From NCBI GenBank assembly GCA_937901055.1, contig CALCGO010000033.1, positions 1-16,978 of the forward strand: a stretch of DNA of 16,978 bases. The letters run 5' to 3'. Shown here piece after piece: positions 8,933 to 14,934 of this stretch. A program made the translations under genes and the position numbers. Position 1 is the first letter of the stretch. Every line of letters starts with the position of its first letter. The notes under the pieces are model-generated. The model was not told where the DNA came from, made no database searches, and saw only the letters and a program-made list of their open reading frames with translations. Source of the stretch: an uncultured Rhodobacterales bacterium (GTDB lineage Bacteria > Pseudomonadota > Alphaproteobacteria > Rhodobacterales > Rhodobacteraceae).

Positions 8933-9619
8933 ATGCATCAGTTTCTATACGGAATCTTCCCATACATCGCGCTAACAGTGCTGGCGGTTGGATCAATCGT
9001 TCGGTATGAGCGTGACCCTTTCACATGGAAATCCAGTTCCAGCCAACTGCTTCGTCGTAAGCAGTTGATTATGGGCTCTGTCCTCTTCCACGTCGGCGTT
9101 CTAGCGATCTTCGGTGGCCACTTGGTTGGCCTTCTAACACCGCTCGCCGTTTGGGATGCAATGGGCGTAAGCCACGGTGCCAAACAGATCATCGCGATCG
9201 TGCTTGGTGGCTCTGCGGGCATCGCGATGCTTGCAGGCGGTCTTATGCTGGCACATCGTCGGTTGTTTGATGAACGCATCCGCGCACGCAGCTCGTTCTG
9301 GGATACGTCAATCCTGTTGATGTTGCTTGCTCAGGTAATCCTTGGCCTAATGACGATCTTCGTCAGCCTCGGCCATCTGGACGGTCACGAAATGACCAAG
9401 TTCATGCACTGGGCTGGTGGTATCTTTACATTCGACGGTGACGCTGCAAGCTACATCAAAGACGTAAATATCCTGTTCAAGCTGCACATCTTCTTCGGTC
9501 TGACGATCTTCATGGTCTTCCCGTTCACACGGTTGGTTCACATGTTGTCGGTTCCTGTTCGCTACCTATGGCGTCCGGGCTACCAGATCGTTCGTACTCG
9601 TAAAGGTAAAAAGTCATGA
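8933..9619 (+). CDS. narI: Respiratory nitrate reductase gamma subunit (cytochrome b)
   Basis: Diheme membrane anchor that oxidises quinol on the periplasmic side and passes electrons to NarH. At 228 residues it is the normal size (E. coli 225). About five hydrophobic helices are visible. The heme ligands are His53 and His63 (LFHVGVLAIFGGHLVG) and His185 and His203 (LFKLHIFFG and TRLVHMLSVP), the spacing known for E. coli NarI (56, 66, 187, 205). A strong Shine-Dalgarno AGGAGG (8922-8927) begins inside the narJ stop codon. The stop overlaps the next start by four bases (ATGA), so the following isomerase is translated with NarI. In this lineage the donor is probably ubiquinol (inference). Confidence 0.97.
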   Translation: MHQFLYGIFPYIALTVLAVGSIVRYERDPFTWKSSSSQLLRRKQLIMGSVLFHVGVLAIFGGHLVGLLTPLAVWDAMGVSHGAKQIIAIVLGGSAGIAMLAGGLMLAHRRLFDERIRARSSFWDTSILLMLLAQVILGLMTIFVSLGHLDGHEMTKFMHWAGGIFTFDGDAASYIKDVNILFKLHIFFGLTIFMVFPFTRLVHMLSVPVRYLWRPGYQIVRTRKGKKS

Positions 9620-10428
9620 ACCCGCTAATGCCAGACGTTATCGTCAACGGCGAAACCATTTCCTCGGCAGATATCGCTGCCGAGGCTCAAAATCACAATG
9701 CCCCACAGGATAAACCCGGTTGGGCATGGAAGGCAGCCGCACGCGCAATGGTTATTCGCGCGCTGTTGTTGCAAGAAGCAGGTCGCCTTGGCCTAAAACC
9801 TGATCCACAAATGCTGGATGGCGACAAACAAGAAACCGAAGACGAGTCACTGATCCGCGCAGTTCTGGAACAGGAGATGGATATCCCTGCCGTTTCCGCA
9901 ACCGAGTGTCAGTTTATCTACGACACCCGTAAGGAGATCTTTCGTTCTCCAAACTTGTTCCAACCCGCCCACATCCTTTTCGCGGTTAAACCCGAAGACA
10001 AGGAAGCCCGCGAGGTTGCCAAAAAGAACGCATCCGAATTTATCGCGACCATCCAGAAGAACCCGAAAGCCTTCGCGGATATCGCCAAGAGCAACTCGGA
10101 TTGCCCGTCGAAAGATGCAGGCGGCACGCTGGGTCAGGTCGGCACTGGCGACACGGTTCCTGAATTCGAAGCAGTTCTGGACGTCCTCGCTGCTGGCGAA
10201 TTGCACCCAGAACCCGTGGAAACACGTTTCGGGATTCACATCGTTCGCATGGACGAAAAAGCCGAGGGGCAACAATTGCCATTCGATTCTGTGAAACACC
10301 AAATCATGGAAAAACTGGAACAAGTTGCATGGGCCAAAGCCGCGCAAACTTACACGCAAGACTTGGTAAACGGCGCTGAAGTCAAAGGTATCGACCTTAG
10401 CAAGCCCATCGAAACAATGGCCCAATAG
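9616..10428 (+). CDS. Parvulin-type peptidyl-prolyl isomerase of the nar operon
   Basis: PpiC/NifM-like rotamase, 270 residues. An N-terminal helical region (about 1-110, including EEAQ-like AAEAQNHN and AARAMVIRALLLQEAGRLGL) precedes a parvulin domain (about 115-212) with the family pattern QPAHILF, SDCPSKDAGGTLGQVG (161-176), VPEFEAVL and RFGIHIVRMDE. No signal peptide or lipobox is present, unlike periplasmic SurA/PpiC proteins, so it should act in the cytoplasm. Related isomerases are known as the last gene of nar operons in several proteobacteria, and a role in folding or maturing NarGH is a reasonable inference, comparable to NifM for nitrogenase iron protein. It starts inside the narI stop (ATGA overlap) with only a weak AAAGGT upstream, so translation probably depends on narI. 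Confidence 0.88.
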   Translation: MNPLMPDVIVNGETISSADIAAEAQNHNAPQDKPGWAWKAAARAMVIRALLLQEAGRLGLKPDPQMLDGDKQETEDESLIRAVLEQEMDIPAVSATECQFIYDTRKEIFRSPNLFQPAHILFAVKPEDKEAREVAKKNASEFIATIQKNPKAFADIAKSNSDCPSKDAGGTLGQVGTGDTVPEFEAVLDVLAAGELHPEPVETRFGIHIVRMDEKAEGQQLPFDSVKHQIMEKLEQVAWAKAAQTYTQDLVNGAEVKGIDLSKPIETMAQ

Positions 10429-10452
10429 AACCCGTTAGTTTCTCAAAAACCC

Positions 10453-10479
10453 GGGCTGGGGGAAAATCACTCTCAGCCC
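10453..10479. terminator. Hairpin after the nar operon
   Basis: GGGCTGGGG pairs with TCTCAGCCC (nine pairs, two G-U) around a nine-base loop, 24 bases after the isomerase stop. On the + strand an A run precedes it and no T run follows, so it would be a weak intrinsic terminator for nar, possibly a 3' mRNA-end hairpin. Read on the - strand the stem can extend by two more G-U pairs and is followed by G and five T (10445-10449), which is the better terminator orientation. It may serve both directions. Confidence 0.5.
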
Positions 10480-10577
10480 AACACGACCTTCCCGCATGAC
10501 CCCGATATCATCGCAGCAAACTCTTCAACATTGCGCTTTGAGTCATGAACGGTAGATTCGCGTGCAACATCCACTCA
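10473..10577 (-). pseudogene. Possible 3' remnant of a dehydrogenase-like gene
   Basis: On the - strand an open stretch of about 33 codons reads to a TGA at 10473-10475 and ends in EEFAAMISGSCGKVVLG. Many zinc-type medium-chain dehydrogenases end with a helix followed by GKVVL, so this could be the tail of a decayed gene. Its stop codon lies in the stem of the hairpin that has a T run in the same direction, as expected for a true gene end. No start, no upstream coding sequence and no other domain can be seen, and the match is short enough to be chance. Confidence 0.22.
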
Positions 10578-10646
10578 AAAACACCCAGAAAACTTAATTG
10601 CTAACAATATATTTGCATCAACAGTCTATTCGCGACACAAACACGA

Positions 10647-10674
10647 TAAAATCGTTCAACGTGATCTGATTTTA
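10647..10674. repeat. Inverted repeat upstream of the glycosyltransferase gene
   Basis: TAAAATC (10647-10653) and GATTTTA (10668-10674) are exact inverted copies separated by 14 bases, 27 bases before the next start codon. It could be an operator or chance in AT-rich DNA. Apart from the hairpin and possible remnant listed separately, nothing else supported was found in 10429-10701; no convincing sigma-70 promoter could be picked. Confidence 0.25.
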
Positions 10675-10701
10675 CCAAGTTATTAACTTCGGGATTTTTG
10701 C

Positions 10702-11571
10702 ATGCGCCCAATCCACCTGTCACTGTCCACCATACCCCCTAGATTTAACGATTTGGGAAAGACGTTGGGGTCGTTGCTTCAGCAGAGCGCAAAAATTGAT
10801 TCTCTGACAGTCTACGTGCCAAAAAATTATCGCCGTTTTCCAGATCACACATTTTGTTTACCAGACGTGCCTGATGGCGTTTCTGTAGAAGTCGTTGATG
10901 ACGACCTAGGTCCCGCAACCAAAATTTTACCCGCCGTCAAACGTTTCCGTGGTCAGGATGTTGACCTTCTATTCTGCGACGATGATCGGTTCTATGAACC
11001 CGGTTGGGCCGCGCGGTTTATAGAGGCGCGCAACTCACACCCAGATGAATGCCTATGTAATTCGGGAATTTTGCTTGACCATCCCAAACACATTACAGGG
11101 GCTAACTACTTCGGTGGCAAAAAGCCTCGTGCCCAGCTTGCTGGCGGAATTCACAAATTGGAATATCGACTTGCCCGTCTTAAACAGATGCTCAAAGAAC
11201 GCCGTATCTCGATTCCAGCTGCAGAAAAGCCAGAGCGCATTTTGTTCAGCAAAAGTGGATATGTCGATATGTTCGAAGGCTATGGAGGCGTAATGGTCAA
11301 GCCTGATCAGTTTGACGACACCGCTTTTGAATTACCCGAAACAGTCTGGATGGTCGATGATGTGTGGCTCTCAGGCAATCTTGAAAAAATGGGCGTTAAA
11401 ATCTGGCTTATGGGAAAGTGGAAGTTTTCCCCACATCCATTTACTGGCGATGATAGTGCGCTCTATAAGGCCATCATCGAGGGGATCAATCGCGAACAAG
11501 CAAACTTGGCTTGCGTTAAGTACGTGCAAGACGCATTTGGCGTATGGGTAGATAGCACGGTCCCGGACTAA
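10702..11571 (+). CDS. Glycosyltransferase-like protein (family 2 / GT-A type)
   Basis: 289-residue soluble protein with a GT-A-like layout: SLSTIPPRFNDLGKTLGSLL (7-26) as first strand and helix, SVEVVDDDLGPATKILPAV (61-79), and a metal-binding DxD-type motif in LLFCDDDRFYEPGW (89-102). A later VWMVDDVWLSGNLEKMG segment is typical of the acceptor side of such enzymes. No transmembrane segment or signal peptide is seen. The sugar donor and acceptor cannot be told; a cell-surface polysaccharide is possible. The start ATG has no clear Shine-Dalgarno. The gene stands alone, with no other sugar gene in the window, between the nar operon and a tRNA gene whose CCA end is four bases past its stop. 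Its upstream region is more AT-rich than the neighbours. Confidence 0.7.
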   Translation: MRPIHLSLSTIPPRFNDLGKTLGSLLQQSAKIDSLTVYVPKNYRRFPDHTFCLPDVPDGVSVEVVDDDLGPATKILPAVKRFRGQDVDLLFCDDDRFYEPGWAARFIEARNSHPDECLCNSGILLDHPKHITGANYFGGKKPRAQLAGGIHKLEYRLARLKQMLKERRISIPAAEKPERILFSKSGYVDMFEGYGGVMVKPDQFDDTAFELPETVWMVDDVWLSGNLEKMGVKIWLMGKWKFSPHPFTGDDSALYKAIIEGINREQANLACVKYVQDAFGVWVDSTVPD

Positions 11572-11574
11572 CAA

Positions 11575-11651
11575 TGGTGACCCCTGCAGGACTCGAACCT
11601 GCGACATTCTGCTTAGAAGGCAGATGCTCTATCCAGCTGAGCTAAGGGGCC
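11575..11651 (-). tRNA. tRNA-Arg (anticodon TCT)
   Basis: Complete 77-base cloverleaf on the - strand with encoded CCA. Acceptor GGCCCCT pairs with AGGGGTC, D arm GCTC/GAGC, anticodon stem TCTGC/GCAGA with loop CTTCTAA (anticodon TCT, reading AGA/AGG), T arm GCAGG/CCTGC with loop TTCGAGT. The 3' end lies four bases beyond the stop of the convergent glycosyltransferase gene. Confidence 0.97.
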
Positions 11652-11659
11652 GCAGGGCA

Positions 11660-11689
11660 GTATTAATCGGAATATCCGCATGGCAGCAA
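11660..11689 (-). promoter_or_regulatory. Candidate tRNA-Arg promoter
   Basis: On the - strand TTGCTG (11684-11689) and TAATAC (11660-11665) are 18 bases apart and would start transcription just before the tRNA 5' end at 11651. The -10 is only a partial match, so this rests mainly on position. Confidence 0.35.
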
Positions 11690-11708
11690 CACCTAATGCC
11701 TACGGGCG

Positions 11709-11737
11709 TTCACATCTTCCGCATTATCGCCTATAAT
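11709..11737 (+). promoter_or_regulatory. Sigma-70 promoter of the cell wall hydrolase gene
   Basis: TTCACA (11709-11714, one mismatch to consensus) and a perfect TATAAT (11732-11737) are separated by exactly 17 bases. A start near 11744 gives a leader of about 20 bases to the ATG at 11765, which also supports that start codon. Confidence 0.72.
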
Positions 11738-11764
11738 CAGCCGGAATATATTCGGGACTATCAC

Positions 11765-12232
11765 ATGACGTTACTTCGATTACTCACGCTTATCCCCATA
11801 CTTGCACTGCTGGCCGCCTGCGCCTCCAAACCTGAACCCGTGGAAACCGGGTACGACACGAATGCCCAATCCTGCCTTGCCGAAGCATTATATTTCGAGG
11901 CGCGCGGCACCGGTGAAATTGGGCGGCGTGCGGTTGGGGAAGTCGTCCTAAACCGAGCCAACAATCCCCAATTTCCGTCGACCGTCTGTGGTGTCGTGGA
12001 TCAACGGTACAACGGCTCTTGCCAGTTCTCGTATCGGTGCGCCGGACCGTTAATTTACAACGAACCCAAAGCACTCGCGAATGCTAACAGCACCGCGCAC
12101 GCTTTATTGACCAACCGTGGCGAGGACATCACCAACGGCGCTTTGTTCTTTCACGCAAGCACGATGGCACCGGGTTGGTTCGGGACACTAAAAAGGTTAG
12201 GCGCTTTTGGCGGTAACATCTTTTACCGCTAA
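11765..12232 (+). CDS. SleB-type cell wall hydrolase, predicted lipoprotein
   Basis: 155-residue protein of the Hydrolase_2/SleB family, which cleaves peptidoglycan glycan strands. An N-terminal lipoprotein signal (MTLLRLLTLIPILALLAAC, lipobox LAAC with Cys19) predicts export and anchoring in a membrane facing the periplasm. The hydrolase domain runs from about 37 to the end: CLAEALYFEARGTGEIGRRA (37-56) with the probable catalytic glutamate Glu40, VVLNRANNPQFPSTVCGVV, SCQFSYRC, FFHASTMAPGWF and the terminal GGNIFYR, all in the usual order. The open frame extends upstream into the tRNA gene, but ATG 11765 fits the promoter and the signal peptide. Only a weak GGGA precedes it. Non-spore-forming alphaproteobacteria commonly carry such proteins, so a role in wall turnover rather than germination is inferred. 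Confidence 0.88.
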   Translation: MTLLRLLTLIPILALLAACASKPEPVETGYDTNAQSCLAEALYFEARGTGEIGRRAVGEVVLNRANNPQFPSTVCGVVDQRYNGSCQFSYRCAGPLIYNEPKALANANSTAHALLTNRGEDITNGALFFHASTMAPGWFGTLKRLGAFGGNIFYR

Positions 12233-12241
12233 CTACGCGGA

Positions 12242-12256
12242 TTAACCTAGGGTTAA
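12242..12256. promoter_or_regulatory. Perfect palindrome, candidate operator
   Basis: TTAACC-TAG-GGTTAA is a perfect inverted repeat with a three-base centre, 59 bases upstream of the FabH-like start and just upstream of a TTGACA box. Its size and position fit a binding site for a dimeric repressor or activator. No known regulator could be assigned. Confidence 0.45.
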
Positions 12257-12273
12257 CACTTGACCCATCGCGG

Positions 12274-12308
12274 TTGACAGGTTTCACTCCTGTTTACTTT
12301 TTCAGGAG
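12274..12308 (+). promoter_or_regulatory. Promoter-like box and leader hairpins before the FabH-like gene
   Basis: TTGACA (12274-12279) is a perfect -35, but the only -10-like hexamer (TACTTT, 12295-12300) has a 15-base spacer and is weak. In RNA, CTCCTG (12287-12292) can pair with CAGGAG (12303-12308), hiding the Shine-Dalgarno AGGAG of the next gene; ACAGG (12277-12281) can instead pair with CCTGT (12289-12293). The two pairings exclude each other. Stems are only five to six pairs, and the second needs a transcript that starts upstream. Confidence 0.35.
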
Positions 12309-12314
12309 CCAATT

Positions 12315-13439
12315 ATGCATCAACCCGTCATCTCAGGGACCGGCGTTTTCACCCCGTCTCAGGTTATAACGAACGACGAACTAGTTGTAGCTTTCAACGC
12401 TTACGCCGATAATTTCAACGCCGAAAATGCGGATGCGATTGCCGCAGGTGACGTTACTGAAATGGCACACTCCAGTTCCGATTTCATCGTGGCAGCCAGC
12501 GGAATTCATCAACGGTACGTGCTGGATAAATCTGGCATTTTGGATCCCAAAGTCATGCACCCGCAGTTGCGCCAACGCGCGGATGATGAACCCGGTGTGA
12601 TGGCCGAAATGGCTGTTGACGCTTGCAACAAGGCCCTCGTGCAGGCAGGCAAGACGGCGGCGGATGTGGACGCCGTAATAGTCGCGGCCTCCAACCTTGA
12701 ACGCGCGTATCCCGCCATCGCGATCGAGGTTCAGGATTTGTTAGGAATTAGCGGTTTCGGTTTTGACATGAATGTCGCGTGTTCCTCGGCCACTTTTGGT
12801 ATTCAGGCCGCCAGTGATATGATCCGATCTGGGTCCGCACGCGCCATTCTGGTCGTGAACCCCGAAATATGCTCCGGCCATCTGGAATGGCGCGACCGTG
12901 ATTGCCATTTCATTTTCGGTGATGTCTGCACCGCTACGTTGATCGAGCGGAAAGAAGACGCAACAGGGGCGTATTTCGAAGTTATCTCGACCAAGTGCCT
13001 GACACAGTTTTCCAACAACATTCGCAATAATAACGGCTTCCTGCGCCGCTCCCGCCCTGATGGGGTTGCGGATCGTCGTGATATGCAATTCATGCAAAAC
13101 GGACGCAAAGTCTTTAAGGAAGTCTTACCGATTGTCGCCAAGCACATTCTTGGCCATCTGGAATCCGAAGGTGCCAGCCCCGACCAGCTGAAACGTCTTT
13201 GGCTTCACCAAGCCAACAAAGCTATGAATGATTTCATTGGGCGTAAGGTGTTGGGCCGCGTTCCCGAACCTGATGAACAACCCAATATTTTGCAGGACTA
13301 TGCCAACACCTCCTCCGCTGGGTCAATTATCGCGTTTTCACAATACTCTGAAGATATAGAAGACGGCGAACTGGGCTTGATTTGCTCCTTTGGGGCGGGG
13401 TATTCGGTTGGCTCTGTCTTACTGAAACGGTCCTGCTAA
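12315..13439 (+). CDS. Beta-ketoacyl-ACP synthase III (FabH-like, long form)
   Basis: Condensing enzyme of the thiolase fold, 374 residues. The catalytic triad is complete: Cys156 in NVACSSATFGIQAA, His298 in WLHQANKAMNDF, and Asn331 in DYANTSSAGSI. The C-terminal SFGAGYSVGSVLL is the usual KAS III glycine-rich end. It is about 55 residues longer than E. coli FabH, mostly through an N-terminal insertion (about 25-95), and resembles the long FabH-like proteins such as Pseudomonas aeruginosa PA3286, which accept medium-chain acyl-CoA and feed fatty acid synthesis. That substrate preference is an inference by resemblance; the housekeeping fabH is expected elsewhere with plsX. AGGAG at 12304-12308 sits six bases before the ATG. 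The thymidine kinase gene starts three bases after its stop, suggesting co-transcription. Confidence 0.88.
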   Translation: MHQPVISGTGVFTPSQVITNDELVVAFNAYADNFNAENADAIAAGDVTEMAHSSSDFIVAASGIHQRYVLDKSGILDPKVMHPQLRQRADDEPGVMAEMAVDACNKALVQAGKTAADVDAVIVAASNLERAYPAIAIEVQDLLGISGFGFDMNVACSSATFGIQAASDMIRSGSARAILVVNPEICSGHLEWRDRDCHFIFGDVCTATLIERKEDATGAYFEVISTKCLTQFSNNIRNNNGFLRRSRPDGVADRRDMQFMQNGRKVFKEVLPIVAKHILGHLESEGASPDQLKRLWLHQANKAMNDFIGRKVLGRVPEPDEQPNILQDYANTSSAGSIIAFSQYSEDIEDGELGLICSFGAGYSVGSVLLKRSC

Positions 13440-13442
13440 ACG

Positions 13443-14021
13443 ATGGCTAAACTATATTTTAACTATTCCACGATGAACGCCGGTAAAAGCACGATACTTT
13501 TGCAAGCGGCGCACAATTATCGCGAACGCGGGATGGATACGTACCTGCTTACCGCACGGCTAGATGACCGTGTCGGACAAGGTCAGATCGGCAGCCGTAT
13601 CGGTATCACAGCTGATGCGGATATGTTTTCACGAGACAGTGACCTGTTCGCAATGATCGAGGCGCGGCAAACTGAAGGCCCCTTCGTTTGCATCCTGATA
13701 GACGAGGCTCAATTTCTTAGCGAAGATCAGGTTTGGCAACTGGCCCGCGTCGTCGATGACCTGAAAATCCCCGTAATGGCTTACGGCCTGCGCGTCGATT
13801 TCCTTGGTAAATTGTTCCCAGGATCGGCGGCGTTGCTGGCGCTCGCGGATGAAATGCGTGAAATTCGCACCATCTGTCATTGCGGTAAGAAGGCTACGAT
13901 GGTGGTGCGCCAAGATCAGGACGGCAATACGTTAACAGCTGGTGAACAGGTGCAAATCGGCGGGAATGAAAGCTATGTCAGCCTTTGTCGTCGTCATTGG
14001 CGCGAGGCGGTTAACGATTAG
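13443..14021 (+). CDS. tdk: Thymidine kinase
   Basis: ATP-dependent phosphorylation of thymidine to dTMP in pyrimidine salvage; cytoplasmic, type II (usually tetrameric). 192 residues, close in length and sequence to E. coli Tdk. Visible motifs: P-loop STMNAGKST (9-17), lasso-side DDRVGQGQIGSRIG (41-54), catalytic Glu88 in LIDEAQFL, the YGLRVDF motif (114-120), structural zinc ligands Cys145, Cys147, Cys182 and His185, and GGNESYVSLC that binds thymidine. No Shine-Dalgarno is visible before the ATG, which is three bases after the stop of the ketoacyl synthase gene, so it is probably translated by coupling. Its stop TAG (14019-14021) abuts the stop of the convergent csaA without a gap. Confidence 0.96.
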   Translation: MAKLYFNYSTMNAGKSTILLQAAHNYRERGMDTYLLTARLDDRVGQGQIGSRIGITADADMFSRDSDLFAMIEARQTEGPFVCILIDEAQFLSEDQVWQLARVVDDLKIPVMAYGLRVDFLGKLFPGSAALLALADEMREIRTICHCGKKATMVVRQDQDGNTLTAGEQVQIGGNESYVSLCRRHWREAVND

Positions 14022-14360
14022 TTAATGCATTCGACCGCCAACTGGCACGTCCTGATCAGGCGCCAGTAACACGATTCCGCCATCTGCATCCGGCACACCT
14101 AGCACCAGAAATTCTGACATAAATTTTCCGATCTGACGTGGTGGAAAATTGATAACGCCCATCACCATCCGCCCGACCAGTTCTTCCGGCGTGTAATGCA
14201 CCGTAATTTGCGCCGAGGTTTTCTTCTCGCCAATTTCTGCACCAAAATCGACCCACAGCTTGATCGCGGGGTTTCGCGCCTCAGGGTAAGGTTCCGCACG
14301 CACAACACGCCCAACGCGGATGTCCGTTTTCAGAAATGTATCAAAATCCAAATCAGCCAT
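14022..14360 (-). CDS. csaA: CsaA-type tRNA-binding protein
   Basis: 112-residue OB-fold protein of the CsaA group, related to the tRNA-binding domains of methionyl- and phenylalanyl-tRNA synthetases. The characteristic order is present: FDTFLKTDIRVGRVVRAEPY (6-25), NPAIKLWVDFG, KKTSAQIT, VVGM-like LVGRMVMGVINFPPRQIG, SEFLVLGVPD and VLLAPDQDVPVGGR. In Bacillus the protein has been linked to protein secretion as a chaperone, but binding of tRNA-like RNA is the better supported property. Length matches the family. A good Shine-Dalgarno GGAGGG (14365-14370 on the - strand) precedes the ATG. It lies downstream of the phasin gene and behind a strong terminator, with only about 20 bases between, so it is probably expressed by read-through or from a promoter inside the phasin gene. 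Confidence 0.9.
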   Translation of the reverse strand: MADLDFDTFLKTDIRVGRVVRAEPYPEARNPAIKLWVDFGAEIGEKKTSAQITVHYTPEELVGRMVMGVINFPPRQIGKFMSEFLVLGVPDADGGIVLLAPDQDVPVGGRMH

Positions 14361-14377
14361 AGTGCCCTCCGTTTACG

Positions 14378-14414
14378 CAATAAAAAACCGCCCACCCTGA
14401 AAGGGCAAGCGGTT
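14378..14414 (-). terminator. Intrinsic terminator of the phasin gene
   Basis: On the - strand a 13-pair stem (arms 14402-14414 and 14386-14398, three G-U pairs, three-base loop) is followed directly by a T run (complement of the A run 14382-14387). It starts about 22 bases after the phasin stop and ends about 20 bases before the csaA start. Confidence 0.88.
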
Positions 14415-14415
14415 T

Positions 14416-14436
14416 ATTCAACGGGAGGAGTTGAAT
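14416..14436 (-). repeat. Small hairpin directly after the phasin stop codon
   Basis: ATTCAAC (14416-14422) and GTTGAAT (14430-14436) are exact inverted copies around a seven-base loop. It abuts the phasin stop codon and precedes the strong terminator, giving tandem 3' hairpins that could protect the transcript end. Confidence 0.5.
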
Positions 14437-14898
14437 TTACTTAGTGAAGGTTTTCGACATTTCCTGAAGCTCGGCTACCGAGTCTTTGATGCCAGCAGAA
14501 ACAACTTCGAACGCATCCGCGTTTGCTTTCTGCGCGCCTTCAGCCAAAGCAGTCATGTTGCCCAACGCTTTGTCAAAAGCAGCTTTGGTAACTTCTCCCT
14601 GTGCTGTTGCACTGTCCGCGTCCATTTTGGATGGGTCAAAATCAGAAATCTGTTTCTGGGCTTCGGCCAATGTTGCCTCGAAGACTTCAACCTGTTTAGC
14701 GAACAAGTCTTGATAGCCAGCAGCAGCCGCTTTGTTTGCAGCCACTAGGGTCGCCATATTCTTTTTCTGAGCGGCCACAATTGCGTCCGCATCAACACCG
14801 GGCATCGTTGGTGCTGCGAATGATTTTGTAAAATCATTGGATTTAAAGAATTCGGTCATCTGGTCCAGATCGAACGGGAAGGATTTTGGGTCAAACAT
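14437..14898 (-). CDS. Phasin family protein (PHA granule-associated)
   Basis: 153-residue amphipathic helical protein of the Phasin_2 type, which coats polyhydroxyalkanoate granules and controls their size and number. Features: N-terminal PKSFPFDLDQMTEFF, FAAPTMPGVDADAIVAAQKK (about 27-46), then long heptad-like helices rich in Ala, Lys and Glu (KAAAAGYQDLFAKQVEVFEA, ALGNMTALAEGAQKANADAF). No cysteine, signal peptide or membrane segment. The frame is open 22 codons further upstream, but ATG 14896-14898 has AGGAG eight bases before it and the longer version would start upstream of the promoter -10. It has its own near-consensus promoter with an operator-like repeat and a strong terminator, the arrangement of a highly expressed, strongly regulated single gene. 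The PHA synthase genes are not in the window. Confidence 0.9.
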   Translation of the reverse strand: MFDPKSFPFDLDQMTEFFKSNDFTKSFAAPTMPGVDADAIVAAQKKNMATLVAANKAAAAGYQDLFAKQVEVFEATLAEAQKQISDFDPSKMDADSATAQGEVTKAAFDKALGNMTALAEGAQKANADAFEVVSAGIKDSVAELQEMSKTFTK

Positions 14899-14934
14899 AA
14901 TGGGCTCCTGATAGCGTTTGTTGTTTCGATGACC

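Noticed and set aside
10429..10701. FNR/NNR-type site (TTGAT-N4-ATCAA) in the spacer after nar
   Set aside because: No match was found; the regulatory site for nar is expected upstream of the first narK, outside the window.
11575..11600. Attachment-site duplicate of the tRNA-Arg 3' end inside the window
   Set aside because: No second copy was seen by reading the spacers, so no element boundary can be drawn here.
11624..11764. Upstream extension of the SleB-type gene into the tRNA gene
   Set aside because: It would place the coding start within tRNA-Arg and upstream of the promoter at 11709-11737, and would bury the lipoprotein signal.
12303..14904. Nearly identical start contexts: CAGGAGCCAATTATG (FabH-like) and CAGGAGCCCATTATG (phasin)
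   Set aside because: Fifteen bases including a standard Shine-Dalgarno and ATG can agree by chance; surrounding leaders differ.
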